From Saprospiraceae bacterium UBA6168 (GTDB lineage: Bacteria > Bacteroidota > Bacteroidia > Chitinophagales > Saprospiraceae): a stretch of 64,000 bases of DNA. Of the stretch, positions 53,352 to 62,623 are shown piece by piece. Position 1 is the stretch's first letter; the number at the start of each line of letters is the position of its first letter. The DNA lies in NCBI GenBank assembly GCA_002435785.1, contig DIUC01000028.1, positions 1 through 64,000 on the forward strand, given 5' to 3'. The notes beneath the pieces were generated by a model, which was not told where the DNA came from, made no database searches, and saw nothing but the letters and a program-made list of their open reading frames with translations. Both the position numbers and the translations under genes were made by a program.

Positions 53352-56300
53352 TCAAAACCTTCCCATCACCACCCATTCCAACGCCAACCTTTTCTCCCCC
53401 TCGCCCAGCACCACCCAATAAGTGCCTGCGGCAAGCCCTTTCGGTAAAGTGTATTCCGAAGTAGTTAATTCACTGGAAGCGACCAATTTGCCTTGGGCGT
53501 CAAATATTCGGATGGACAGGGATGAAACAGTCGAATCCAGCACCAGTCTTGCCCCGCCCGACCCTGACGGATTTGGCACGATGGCCGCCCCAAACGGGTT
53601 GGCCGAAGCCTCTCCTGCCGCCGAGCCGAAGTCCACGAAAAACATAAAATTGGCCGTGCAGCCCTGCGAATCCGTGACAGTCAGCGAATAGTCACCCGTT
53701 GGCACATCGGTGAGGTTTTGGGACATCGCCCCGTTGCTCCAAAGGAATTGGTAGCCACTGCCCGTACCACCTGTCACCGCCTCCAATTCAATACTACCAT
53801 CCGAAGCCGTGAAGCCACTGGCATTGGTGATTGTCTCGGTGGCAGCTATTTCGGGATGTTCCCCAATATTGGCTTCCGCCACGGCTGTACAGGCGTTTGA
53901 ATCGGTGATGGTGACCACGTAACTTCCCGCAGCAAGGTTCTCGGTGGGGCCACTCCAACCATACGGCGGTGTGCCGCCCGAAGGCAGGACTGCCAACGTC
54001 CCATTAGATGCACCAAAACACAGTACGGGTGGCTGCGCCACAACGTCCGCTTGAAGGGCAGGCGGCGCAGTAATAATAACCGAAGCAGTACCCGTGCAGC
54101 CGTGTACGTCCGTGGCAGTGACGCTGTAAACCCCGGCAGGCAGCATGTTGGTGGCAGTCATGGCCCCATTGTTCCAGGAATAGCCGAAGCTGCCCGTCCC
54201 ACCCGTAGCACTTGCGGTAGCCGAGCCGAAATTCCAGAAGCAGGTAGGCTGCATTGCCTGGAGGCTGACCATTACTTCGGTAGGCGGGGTCATGGTGAAG
54301 TCCAGTACGCCCGTGCAGCCGAGCGCATCGGTGACGGTGACGACATAGCTGCCGCCAGCAAGACTGTCCACCATGGGCGTATCATCACCTGAAGCCCAAA
54401 GCCAGGCAAATGGCGCAGTTCCGCCGATGGGCTGTACCGTGGCCGTGCCGTTCGAGTCGCCGTGGCAGGTAATTGGGCTGATGTTGATGCCGAGGCTCAG
54501 GTTGCCCACCGTGCCCATGGTCACGGAGTCCACGAGGGTGCAGCCGTTGGCGTCGGTGATGGTGACGGAATAATCCCCAGCCAGCAGGTTCACCAGCGAA
54601 GCATTCGTAGTACTGTCGTTCCAGAGGTATTCAAAAGGTGCGGTGCCGCTTGTGGTTGTGACAGTCACCGAGCCGTTGCTGCCTGTGGAGCAATTGTAGG
54701 GCAGTGCGGTCGTTGTTGCTTCCACGGCTGGCACTCCGGGGATTGTTACCACTGGCGCTACCGTTTTGCCAAGTGCATCGGTGATGGTGAAAACGTAGGT
54801 GCCGGGGAACAAATCGGTCGTTCCGGTACCGGAGGATGCCCCGTTTGACCAAGCATAGGCATAAGGGGCACAGCCGTTCATAAGTTGGAACTGCACAGCA
54901 CCACCCGGCTGACCGGAACAAGTAGATTGGGAAGTAGTAGCCAGCACTACCACTTCATAATCAGGGGCCTCGTAGGCGCCCATGTCCACGGTGCAGAATT
55001 TGATACGTGAATTGCCGCCCAAATCCGTGGCGATGTTCAGTTCATCTACTATGGTATTGTTGCCAGCATTGATGCCCGGGGAGCTTGGGAGTAGGTGAAA
55101 GTCGCCAGCAGTAGTGTCCGCAAAGAGCGGTTCGAGGCCGAATATATTGCCGGGGCCGCAGGTAACGAAGGAGGGCAGGGTGTTGCAATCGGAGGATAAA
55201 ATCAGGGAGTTTTCAAGAGTCACGTTGGCCGCATAGAATGGGAACGCATTTCCTTCGATTTCTTGGTCGAAAATGCAGTTTGAGAAGAGGGCATTCCCGA
55301 AAAGCTGTGTACTCGTTGTGTCAGCAAGATTATTATAGAATGTGCAGTTGATAATGGTGTCAAGAGCGTTGGGATTTCTTTGGATATTCAAAATTCCTTT
55401 ATTGTTTGAGAATAGGGTGTTTTTGATAACCGTCCGGTTAGCTGCTGACGATAACAGGAAATTGCTTTTTTTAATTCCATTATTTTCAAACTTGCAATTA
55501 ACAACATCTACGGAGTCAAACCAATAAAACCCGAATTGCTCCGAATTGTGTTCTACAATGTTATCCTTAAATAGCACCTTGCCAAAGTGGTTAATGCTAT
55601 TTCCACTTCTGGCATATATAAATAGGTTATTGGAAGAATTACTTCCAAAATAACAATGGGATATTTCCAAGCCAAATATCGGTGGGTCATCTGGATACCC
55701 ACTACTATAGACAATACTTAATGCAGCGCCTCGTGAATTTGGATTTTCTGTTCCCATGTTTCCAATAAAATCAGTATTAGTTATTATCAGTGTTTTAGGA
55801 TTTCCGGTCAATGCTATCGCTCCACCAGTTCTAGATTGGTTATTTATGAAATTACAATCTTTAATCAATATTTTTTCATCCTTATCAGGTGCATGAATTG
55901 CATTAAAGCTTATGCCTCCACCATTCTGGATTGAATTGTTTGAAACAAAATTGCACCCAATAATTTCTAATGTATCGTTTTCAGATAAATAAGATATAAA
56001 GTATATCGCACCTCCAACACTTGCAGAGTTGTGTTCAAAAGTACAATTTAAAAAGTTGTCTTTGATTTCCGCTACGCTTCCACCATATTGAAAAATTGCA
56101 CCCCCTTCATCACCAGCACTATTCAATTGGAATAAACAATTTTGAAAACGAGGCGCAGCCGAAGAATTTTGTGCGGCAGATTGAACACTCACCGCTCCAC
56201 CAGAATCTATAGCATAATTTTGCTCAAACACACAATTTCGTATTTGAGGGTAGGAATAATCGGAATGAGGGTTAATGAATATCGCACCGCCTTTTCGACG

Positions 56301-56762
56301 TTGATTAGAATTGCCATTGGCTACTCCTTTTTTTAAAACAAACCCATCAAGGATTGTAGTAGTATCAGAGATGCCTATGTACATAATGTTGTATGAATTA
56401 TCCGTTGAATCCCCCTGCACCCCAATATCACCACTTAAAATTGTCTCATTCACTGCCCAGTCCCGCTCGGTAAGTTGCGTTTCCACGCCCACAAAACCAC
56501 CATACAGCTTCACCCCATTCTTCAATTCAAAGTAAACATTCCGGTTAGTCGTAGGAGTAGGGTAATAAGTCCCCTGTGCCACCCATACCTCGTCGCCATA
56601 CTGTGAAGCTGCGAGGGCGTCTTGCAAATCGGAAAAGGCATTTGCCCAAGATGTGCCATTCTGGTTGCCGCCCTGCACATTGGCGTTGACATGGAGAACC
56701 GCAGCAAATACATTGGAAGTGGCGATAGCCAGAAAACTGATTAATAGTAGGTGTTGCTTCAT
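53352..56762 (-). CDS. T9SS-secreted surface protein with beta-helix and SprB repeats
   Basis: A 1136-residue protein with a signal peptide (KQHLLLISFLAIATSNVFA). Residues about 20-590 form a polymorphic-outer-membrane/parallel beta-helix region (GTYYPTPTTNRNVYFELKNG, repeated GGAI and NNS motifs). Residues about 600-1040 hold six SprB-type repeats (pattern C.G...G.a.v...GGt.PY.y.Ws.G, with AGSYVVTITDSNACT-like ends). The C-terminus (PNPSGSGGARLVL, then LAAGTYWVVL) is a T9SS sorting domain. The beta-helix coding half (55200-56400) is markedly more AT-rich than the SprB half. Likely a cell-surface adhesin. Confidence 0.9.
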   Translation of the reverse strand: MKQHLLLISFLAIATSNVFAAVLHVNANVQGGNQNGTSWANAFSDLQDALAASQYGDEVWVAQGTYYPTPTTNRNVYFELKNGVKLYGGFVGVETQLTERDWAVNETILSGDIGVQGDSTDNSYNIMYIGISDTTTILDGFVLKKGVANGNSNQRRKGGAIFINPHSDYSYPQIRNCVFEQNYAIDSGGAVSVQSAAQNSSAAPRFQNCLFQLNSAGDEGGAIFQYGGSVAEIKDNFLNCTFEHNSASVGGAIYFISYLSENDTLEIIGCNFVSNNSIQNGGGISFNAIHAPDKDEKILIKDCNFINNQSRTGGAIALTGNPKTLIITNTDFIGNMGTENPNSRGAALSIVYSSGYPDDPPIFGLEISHCYFGSNSSNNLFIYARSGNSINHFGKVLFKDNIVEHNSEQFGFYWFDSVDVVNCKFENNGIKKSNFLLSSAANRTVIKNTLFSNNKGILNIQRNPNALDTIINCTFYNNLADTTSTQLFGNALFSNCIFDQEIEGNAFPFYAANVTLENSLILSSDCNTLPSFVTCGPGNIFGLEPLFADTTAGDFHLLPSSPGINAGNNTIVDELNIATDLGGNSRIKFCTVDMGAYEAPDYEVVVLATTSQSTCSGQPGGAVQFQLMNGCAPYAYAWSNGASSGTGTTDLFPGTYVFTITDALGKTVAPVVTIPGVPAVEATTTALPYNCSTGSNGSVTVTTTSGTAPFEYLWNDSTTNASLVNLLAGDYSVTITDANGCTLVDSVTMGTVGNLSLGINISPITCHGDSNGTATVQPIGGTAPFAWLWASGDDTPMVDSLAGGSYVVTVTDALGCTGVLDFTMTPPTEVMVSLQAMQPTCFWNFGSATASATGGTGSFGYSWNNGAMTATNMLPAGVYSVTATDVHGCTGTASVIITAPPALQADVVAQPPVLCFGASNGTLAVLPSGGTPPYGWSGPTENLAAGSYVVTITDSNACTAVAEANIGEHPEIAATETITNASGFTASDGSIELEAVTGGTGSGYQFLWSNGAMSQNLTDVPTGDYSLTVTDSQGCTANFMFFVDFGSAAGEASANPFGAAIVPNPSGSGGARLVLDSTVSSLSIRIFDAQGKLVASSELTTSEYTLPKGLAAGTYWVVLGEGEKRLALEWVVMGRF

Positions 56763-57545
56763 GGGAATTGAATTGTAATGGTTTCTGTGAAATGATTGCG
56801 TTGACAAAGTTTTTACCTTGTCATTCCCGAAGGAAACCCGCAACGCCATGTAGTAGTACAATGGGCAGTTGCGGGTTCCCCATGCGGGAAGGGCCAAATT
56901 GGGGATTTTTCTATTTTCTCACAAATTTTTGAAAAAATACTATTAAAAAGCCCACCGCCCAAATGTCACAGGCTTGTTACAAAATTGGCCGGAAATGCTA
57001 CCAATTTTATCCCGTTCGCATCAATTTAAGTCCAGAATTTGAAGCAATTCTTGTAAAACATAGCGGCGTTTTCGCAAAACGCTATCATCTTTTCATGAAA
57101 GTTTGTATAGTTTTTGATGTAAGCCAACCATTTTGTGTCAAAACTTTGCCGAGTGTTATCCAAATACGGCGGCATTCCCACCAAGACGCCAAGAAAAAAA
57201 TCAATTTTTGGGGTGTTCCAGAAGAATTTTGTACTGTTCTGATGAAAAAATGCCTGTATCTACTGCGTTATTATGATTTTTTGCGCTGCGTCTTCTCCAA
57301 GAAAGTGTTTATTGGTTTTTAGATATGTTTTATTTTGTCATGTCACAACATTGTTGATTTCGCTCAAAACGGGTTTTGGCTGTTATGTAAATTCGTCCCA
57401 GCTTTCTTACCATCCCCCAATTGGCCAGATATACCATCCTTTTCCAGCCAAGCAGAAAGTTTAACCCATAGGGACTACTGCCACACGGCGGGCTACTACC
57501 GAAAGCAGGGGTTTCCCTTATCTTTTAATTTTAAAACCATCATTT
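56763..57545. other. 783-bp intergenic region, no convincing gene
   Basis: Only weak open frames occur (for example 56963-57322, 119 codons), with Cys/Lys-rich, unfamily-like translations. The region is AT-rich. It contains CCAAGACGCCAAGAAA near 57180-57196, a degenerate octamer word like those at 30297. It separates the surface-protein start from the Fn3-like gene and must hold their promoters, though no exact TAnnTTTG box was identified. Confidence 0.5.
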
Positions 57546-58178
57546 ATGAGCATTGACGAGATGGAACTGCAGCTTGACTTCAAGGAAGGCCCCGATGCGA
57601 AGTTGGTGAGCAGAACGCAGATTATTCTTATCCGCACGAAAGGGGTGCCGGCCTACCTCCCCGTTGCGGGGGGCGTGGCCACCGTGGAGGGTTATTACAA
57701 TGATTACTTGGTGGCCATGTCGGCGGCCATTGACGGGGGCCCAGAGGCAAAAACAGCCCGTGATGAAAAGCGGCAGACTTTGGAGGAGGGACTTGCCAAG
57801 CTCGGCGACGCCATCATCCTCAACTCCGGGGGAGATCCGCTTTATGTGGCAAAGGCCAACTTCAAGCTTCGCTCGAACGGGGTGGTCAACAGCCGTGTCC
57901 CATTTGAAGCCCCTCTCTGGAAAAATTTGGAGCGTGGCATCCTGACTGGTACGCTAAAAGGCTCGGTGAAGAGTATGCCGAGTGGTGCCCGTGGCCTCTT
58001 GGTGGAGTGGCGCACCGTGGGTAGCCCACATTACCTGCCTGTTCCTCCTACCAATGGGAAGCGCCTTCAGGTGGTGGACTTGATGCCCAATACGAAAGTA
58101 GAGGTAAGGGTTCGGTACTTTGGCAGCTTCGGACGCCTGAGCAATTGGAGCATTCCGTTCCCGATTGACGTCGTTTGA
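57546..58178 (+). CDS. Hypothetical protein with fibronectin III-like C-terminus
   Basis: A 210-residue protein with no signal peptide. Residues about 1-115 are mixed helix and strand (VEGYYNDYLVAMSAAIDGGP, KRQTLEEGLAKLGDAIILN). Residues about 125-210 look like a fibronectin type III domain (GLLVEWRTVGSPHYLPVPP, then LMPNTKVEVRVRYFG and SNWSIPFPID). Similar ~200-residue proteins occur in other Bacteroidota, without known role. It is isolated, convergent with the OmpA gene across an octamer array that also touches its stop codon. Confidence 0.7.
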   Translation: MSIDEMELQLDFKEGPDAKLVSRTQIILIRTKGVPAYLPVAGGVATVEGYYNDYLVAMSAAIDGGPEAKTARDEKRQTLEEGLAKLGDAIILNSGGDPLYVAKANFKLRSNGVVNSRVPFEAPLWKNLERGILTGTLKGSVKSMPSGARGLLVEWRTVGSPHYLPVPPTNGKRLQVVDLMPNTKVEVRVRYFGSFGRLSNWSIPFPIDVV

Positions 58179-58304
58179 TTGAGGATTTGAGGGGTTGAGG
58201 ATTTGAGAGATTGAGAAAGGGCGGTGAAAATTGGCACGAACTCCACTCAAATCCTCAATCTCTCAATCTCTCAAGTCCTCAATCTCTCAACCCCTCACTC
58301 AATC
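58178..58304. repeat. Largest inverted octamer array, touching two stop codons
   Basis: TTGAG cores start at 58179, 58187, 58195, 58203 and 58211. CTCAA cores start at 58246, 58254, 58262, 58270, 58278 and 58286, with CTCAC at 58294. The period is exactly 8 in both arms. The left edge abuts the TGA of the Fn3-like gene (58176-58178), and the minus-strand TGA of the OmpA gene (58299-58301) lies inside the last right-hand unit. Confidence 0.9.
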
Positions 58305-59648
58305 CACGTATATCTCAAACTCCACCCGACGGTTCTTCTCCCGGCCCGGAGCGAACATGTTGTCAGCTATCGGCTTTGATTCACCGTAGCCGATATGACT
58401 TACCCTTGAAGCTGATATTCCTTTTGAAATAAAGTAGTCGTAGCAGGTTTTTGCCCTTCTTTCAGAGAGCTTTTGGTTGTCATCTGCTTCACCAATGCTA
58501 TCCGTATGGCCGCTGATGCGTAGTTTTTGCTCTGGATAATTCACCAATATTTTGGCAATTTCATCCAACACCTTGTTGGAAGAAGCCAACAATTTAGCGC
58601 TGCCCGTCTCAAATTGCACCGCCTTCATGGCAAACTCAAGCACTTCTTTTTCCTCTGGTTTCAGTTCAGGGCAGCCTTTATTGGAGGCGGGACCAGGCGT
58701 GTCAGGGCACCTGTCGTCCTTATCCACAACGCCGTCGCCGTCCCGGTCGGGGCAGCCGTTGGTCAAAATGGAACCTGCTTCATCCGGGCAAAGGTCCTTT
58801 TCGTCTGGAACGCCATCATTGTCACGGTCACGAACAGGGCAGCCAAATAGTTCAGCAACACCTGCTTCGTCGGGGCATTGGTCTTTGTGGTCGGCAATGC
58901 CATCGTTATCACGGTCGGGGCAGCCTGCAAGGCTTTTTTTGCCAGCCACCGTTGGGCATTCGTCGTACTTATCCGCAACGCCATCGCCGTCGCCATCCGG
59001 GCAACCCAATAGTTCGGGCGTACCGGGTTCATCGGGGCACTGGTCTTCGCTGTCCGAGATGCCGTCTTTGTCCCGGTCGGTTTCTTTCTTCTCTTTGGGC
59101 TTGCCGCCAAGTACCATCCAAATGCCAAGCGCATGTTGCAGTTGATTGCGGTTGTCGTTGAGGTCGAACCGGTACTGGGTTTCAGCACTGACGTAGAGAT
59201 TGGGGAACGCCTTGATGTTCAGGCCCAGCCCCACGGGAAACTCCGGGTTGATGGTCCAATCGTTTTCGATTTCGGTCATCAGGCCAGCACCTCCCAACAG
59301 GTAAGGGTAAAATCGAGCTTCTGGCTTGGTGAATTTAAGGTGGAGGACGGCATCGAGGCTGCCAATCATTTCAGCGTTGCGCACGGTGCCTTGGTCGTCA
59401 AGCGGCAGCAGCGCCTTTCCCAATTTGAGTGGAAGGGCCAAGTTGAGCATTTTGCCAAGGTGCCGGACATAGGTCAGTTCGACACCGCTGGTGTACTCAA
59501 AACGGTCAAACTTTTGCGTGATTGGGTATTGGAAATTGTTCATTGTCCAGCGAAAAGCAAGAGCGTTTGGAGCGTCTGCGCTTTGTGCGGACAAAGTACC
59601 AATGGCAAGGAACAACGAAAAACAGGAAAGAAGTAAAGCCTTTTTCAT
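58299..59648 (-). CDS. OmpA-family protein with thrombospondin type 3 repeats
   Basis: A 449-residue outer membrane protein: signal peptide (KKALLLSCFSLFLAIGTLSAQ), an N-terminal barrel-like region (about residues 25-185), five calcium-binding thrombospondin type 3 repeats (DRDKDG, DGDGDG, DRDNDG twice, DRDGDG; about 190-325), and a C-terminal OmpA peptidoglycan-binding domain (LRISGHTDSIGEADDNQKLSERR in two parts, near 385-405). The start at 59648 is set by the signal peptide; the frame open to 59804 overlaps nusB. Last codons lie in the octamer array. Confidence 0.93.
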   Translation of the reverse strand: MKKALLLSCFSLFLAIGTLSAQSADAPNALAFRWTMNNFQYPITQKFDRFEYTSGVELTYVRHLGKMLNLALPLKLGKALLPLDDQGTVRNAEMIGSLDAVLHLKFTKPEARFYPYLLGGAGLMTEIENDWTINPEFPVGLGLNIKAFPNLYVSAETQYRFDLNDNRNQLQHALGIWMVLGGKPKEKKETDRDKDGISDSEDQCPDEPGTPELLGCPDGDGDGVADKYDECPTVAGKKSLAGCPDRDNDGIADHKDQCPDEAGVAELFGCPVRDRDNDGVPDEKDLCPDEAGSILTNGCPDRDGDGVVDKDDRCPDTPGPASNKGCPELKPEEKEVLEFAMKAVQFETGSAKLLASSNKVLDEIAKILVNYPEQKLRISGHTDSIGEADDNQKLSERRAKTCYDYFISKGISASRVSHIGYGESKPIADNMFAPGREKNRRVEFEIYVD

Positions 59649-59751
59649 CGCTAATAAGGTTTGAAGCATTAAGAAAGGTAGGTTTGCCAATATTGAAAAC
59701 CCATGATTTGTGACCAATTCGGAAAGAGAGCAGTTTTTGCGAGCAAAGGCA

Positions 59752-59759
59752 CAAATATA
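59752..59759 (-). promoter_or_regulatory. Candidate -7 box for the OmpA gene
   Basis: CAAATATA on the plus strand reads TATATTTG on the minus strand, matching TAnnTTTG, about 100 nt before the start at 59648. Confidence 0.4.
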
Positions 59760-59800
59760 AAAACCGCATTCAGACAAAAAAACCAATCTTCTGACGGATT

Positions 59801-60739
59801 TCATTCTTCAATCAAACCTCGGCCTTCCTTCACGATTTTGCCTTCTTTTTCGAGCTTTTTCATCAGCCTGTCAAGGATTCCATTGATGAAATCCTTGCTC
59901 TTGTCCGTGCTGTAAAGCTTTGATATTTCTACGTATTCGTTCAGGGTGACTTTCGTGGGAATGGTGGGAAAGTTCGTCAGTTCTATCAAGGCCATTTTCA
60001 ACAAAACCATGTCCAAGACGGCTACCCGTTCGGCGTCCCAGTTTTTAAGGGAAGGTTCAATGATTTCGAGCAGTTCCTTGTCTTCGTTGCTGACTTTTTG
60101 CAACAGGATTTCCCCAAATTCCTTGACGGTTTCATCCGTTGGCTCAAATTCAGAATAGAAATCACCCGTGGCTGGCAGTGCTTTCAGGGTCTTTTTCATG
60201 GCACCAACGATGAGCGATTTATCGTCGTACCACGAGAAATAGCGGTCTTCCACCATTTCGTTGAAATGCTCACTGCCGTTGAAATGCTTGAACAGGTTCA
60301 ACATGGTTTGGCGGTAAAAATCGGGTGAATCTTCTTTGCTGGCGAGAAACTCGATGTAATCCTCCGTTTTGGCGAATTCGTTGTAGAGGTAGCGAGTATC
60401 GTCTTCGGAGATTTTTTCCAAGACCTTGTGGGCAGTGATCATGGACTTGAAGCCACGATTATCCTGGATGGACTTGATCATTTCGTTGTCGCAGAGCTTA
60501 GGCCGAAATGCCTTGTCCTCGTCGGTGGGCCTGTGCTTGGCAAGCTTTGAGGTGTAATCAATCTTTGCGTACTCTGCCACTCGAACGAGTTGCAGCACAC
60601 TGAATAGGTACATTTCAAAAGACTGACGAATACTGTTGTTGTAGAGAAGCATGGCGTGCCGGAAGTTAAGTTCCTTGTCACGGCTCATGGCATACAGCAC
60701 CTGCATTACTTTGATGCGGATGTTCCTTCTGCTCAGCAT
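59801..60739 (-). CDS. nusB: Transcription antitermination factor NusB (long form)
   Basis: A 312-residue protein. The N-terminus MLSRRNIRIKVMQVLYAM is the NusB signature, and the C-terminal half holds the second NusB helix set (NWDAERVAVLDMVLLKMALIEL, then KVTLNEYVEISKLYSTDKS). About 150 residues are inserted relative to the ~140-residue E. coli protein, which is the usual Bacteroidota form. A -7-like CAAACCTA (TAGGTTTG on the minus strand) lies at 60750-60757, 10 nt before the start. Confidence 0.94.
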   Translation of the reverse strand: MLSRRNIRIKVMQVLYAMSRDKELNFRHAMLLYNNSIRQSFEMYLFSVLQLVRVAEYAKIDYTSKLAKHRPTDEDKAFRPKLCDNEMIKSIQDNRGFKSMITAHKVLEKISEDDTRYLYNEFAKTEDYIEFLASKEDSPDFYRQTMLNLFKHFNGSEHFNEMVEDRYFSWYDDKSLIVGAMKKTLKALPATGDFYSEFEPTDETVKEFGEILLQKVSNEDKELLEIIEPSLKNWDAERVAVLDMVLLKMALIELTNFPTIPTKVTLNEYVEISKLYSTDKSKDFINGILDRLMKKLEKEGKIVKEGRGLIEE

Positions 60740-60904
60740 AATTTCATTTCAAACCTAACTTGCCATAGCTTTCGGGGCTTCTTTTGCCCAAAAATCCTCT
60801 CCCAAATTTCAAACCTAAGCAAGTGAGGTAATTTCCGGTTTTGCGATTAAAAAGTGCAAAGAAAGGAGTTTTTTCGTTCATGCGGGAAAACTTCTCCTTG
60901 CCTT

Positions 60905-60962
60905 GAAAAAACAATGGCCATCTGGTGCAAATGGTTCTTTTGCATTGGAACACCAGATGGCC
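60905..60962 (-). terminator. Intrinsic terminator after the BT_3928-type gene
   Basis: GGCCATCTGGTG (60916-60927) pairs perfectly with CACCAGATGGCC (60951-60962) around a 23-nt loop that can itself pair. On the minus strand the stem is followed by a TTGTTTTTTC run, a good intrinsic terminator. Confidence 0.85.
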
Positions 60963-60973
60963 TTGGTTTGTCA

Positions 60974-62476
60974 TTATTGAGGAGGCAATTTGATGTATTT
61001 TGCCTTCATTTCCTCAAAACTTGCCATGTCCTTGTAATGCCATTTAGCAAGAATCTTACCGTCTTTCCAGAGCACGATGCCTGGGTTAGAGCGTTGAATG
61101 GTCTTTAACAACAAATCATCCGCCGTGAAGAAGGGGTAAGTGCTTTCAGTCTGTGCTTTGAACTGGGCAATGACCGATGGGTCATTTGGCGCAGTGGCAG
61201 CGAAGAACTTGACGCCCGTCCCTTTGGCAGCATTGATGACCGGGTTTATGACCTTGACGAACCGGTCCATGTATTCTTGGTCAAAAGTGACCACTTCTTC
61301 CTTCACCTCTCTTGGATTCACGGAAACAACCCGTTGCACCAACTTCACGGAATCACTGCCAGCAATCTTAATGGTGTCTGTAACGAAGGTGGTGTCGTTG
61401 ATGGTGGTAGTTTTTAATTCTTTTCCCGCTTCCTTTAGCTTGTAAGACACCACCATCAGGAAGTAGCCCGTATCTTGAAGCAGGGCATCGGTCATGTTGG
61501 AACCGTCTGGTGCTGTAATCTCAAATTCGCTCACTTTTGTGTGCTCGTAATCAGGATTGGCCTTTACTTGCTCCATTTCCCACTCTGCTTCTGGGTATTT
61601 TTCGTACTCTTTCATATACTGCTCGTAAGGTACTGTTACCACCTGCCCATTGGATTTGCTCCTCATTTTGTAGGCCAATACTTTATAGGCTGCGGCCTCT
61701 TCTTCGGCTTCTATTGCCCGCTGCGCCCGCACGTCCACCCCAGCACGGAAAGGCCGAAAATCAACCACTGGCTCATTCATGAAAGTGTTGTAGTAGCAAA
61801 AAGCCGTGAAGCCGATGGTCACCAACAATACTGTCCAAGCACGGACACCTGCTGTGAAGTGCTCGTGCATGTTTTTGTGCTTGAACAGAAAATAGATGGC
61901 TGGCAATAGCAGGAACACGTCCTTCAAAAAACTGACCTTGGGCTTCAACTTGAGAAAGTCGCCGAAGCATCCACAGTCCGTGACCCGCATGTTGGTCTTG
62001 ACGTAGGCGCCCCATTTGCCAAACTCAAAGAAATTTACGCCAGATGGCACATACCCCGTGAGGTAGGTATAGCCTGTCAGCACCGTGAAAAATGCCACCA
62101 ACAAAAAGAACAGCCAGCTCGTCAGCTTTGGCCGCCAAGCCAAAATCAGCATGATACCGAGGGCTACTTCAAACACAATCATCACGATGGAAAACAGGAT
62201 GGAATGTTCCCCCAGCCACGGGAACAATGGGGCAATGGGCTTCAATGCCGTTTCGCTGAAAGTGTAGAAGAACTCAGCAAAGTATTGCTCCATTTTGAAG
62301 GCGGTACCCAATGGGTCCACGGCTTTGACATAGCCAGAAAAGATGAAAAGCGAGCCGCAAAAATGCTGGAGGTAGGTCATCAACCAACTTTTTTGAACTT
62401 TGAAAACCAGCCCTGTAAGTGCCGTCAGGACCGCTGCGGTGATGCCGATATAAAGTAATAAGGTGTAAATGGTCAT
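60974..62476 (-). CDS. BT_3928-type DoxX-like membrane protein
   Basis: A 500-residue inner membrane protein. Residues 1-210 contain five or six hydrophobic helices in a DoxX-like layout (FCGSLFIFSGYVKAVDPLGTAFKMEQY is the conserved part, in segments under 20 residues: GSLFIFSGYVKAVDPLGT). Residues about 225-500 are soluble, with a thioredoxin-like tail (VIAQFKAQTESTYPFFTADD, LLKTIQRSNPGIVLWKDGKI). DoxX-type proteins act with quinone or thiol redox partners. It is upstream of nusB and downstream of DUF1599, a typical Bacteroidota order. Confidence 0.85.
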   Translation of the reverse strand: MTIYTLLLYIGITAAVLTALTGLVFKVQKSWLMTYLQHFCGSLFIFSGYVKAVDPLGTAFKMEQYFAEFFYTFSETALKPIAPLFPWLGEHSILFSIVMIVFEVALGIMLILAWRPKLTSWLFFLLVAFFTVLTGYTYLTGYVPSGVNFFEFGKWGAYVKTNMRVTDCGCFGDFLKLKPKVSFLKDVFLLLPAIYFLFKHKNMHEHFTAGVRAWTVLLVTIGFTAFCYYNTFMNEPVVDFRPFRAGVDVRAQRAIEAEEEAAAYKVLAYKMRSKSNGQVVTVPYEQYMKEYEKYPEAEWEMEQVKANPDYEHTKVSEFEITAPDGSNMTDALLQDTGYFLMVVSYKLKEAGKELKTTTINDTTFVTDTIKIAGSDSVKLVQRVVSVNPREVKEEVVTFDQEYMDRFVKVINPVINAAKGTGVKFFAATAPNDPSVIAQFKAQTESTYPFFTADDLLLKTIQRSNPGIVLWKDGKILAKWHYKDMASFEEMKAKYIKLPPQ

Positions 62477-62623
62477 AAAACTATGTTTTGGCTTGGTTGC
62501 GAATAGGTATTTTTGGGTCGCCCAAAAAAAACGCTGACTCGTTTACCACCAAGAAATGAAATTGTGCTTTAATGGTTCGAATTAATGCTGTTTTGTATTT
62601 GCTTACCCTAACTGCCTAAGCGT

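Noticed and set aside
56963..57322. 119-codon open frame in the gap before the Fn3-like gene
   Set aside because: AT-rich, no recognisable motif, starts in the middle of a gap and shows no protein-like pattern; kept only as part of the intergenic entry.
1157..58304. CRISPR array interpretation of the short-period arrays
   Set aside because: Units of 7-9 bp without spacers, no direct repeats of CRISPR length and no cas genes in the window.
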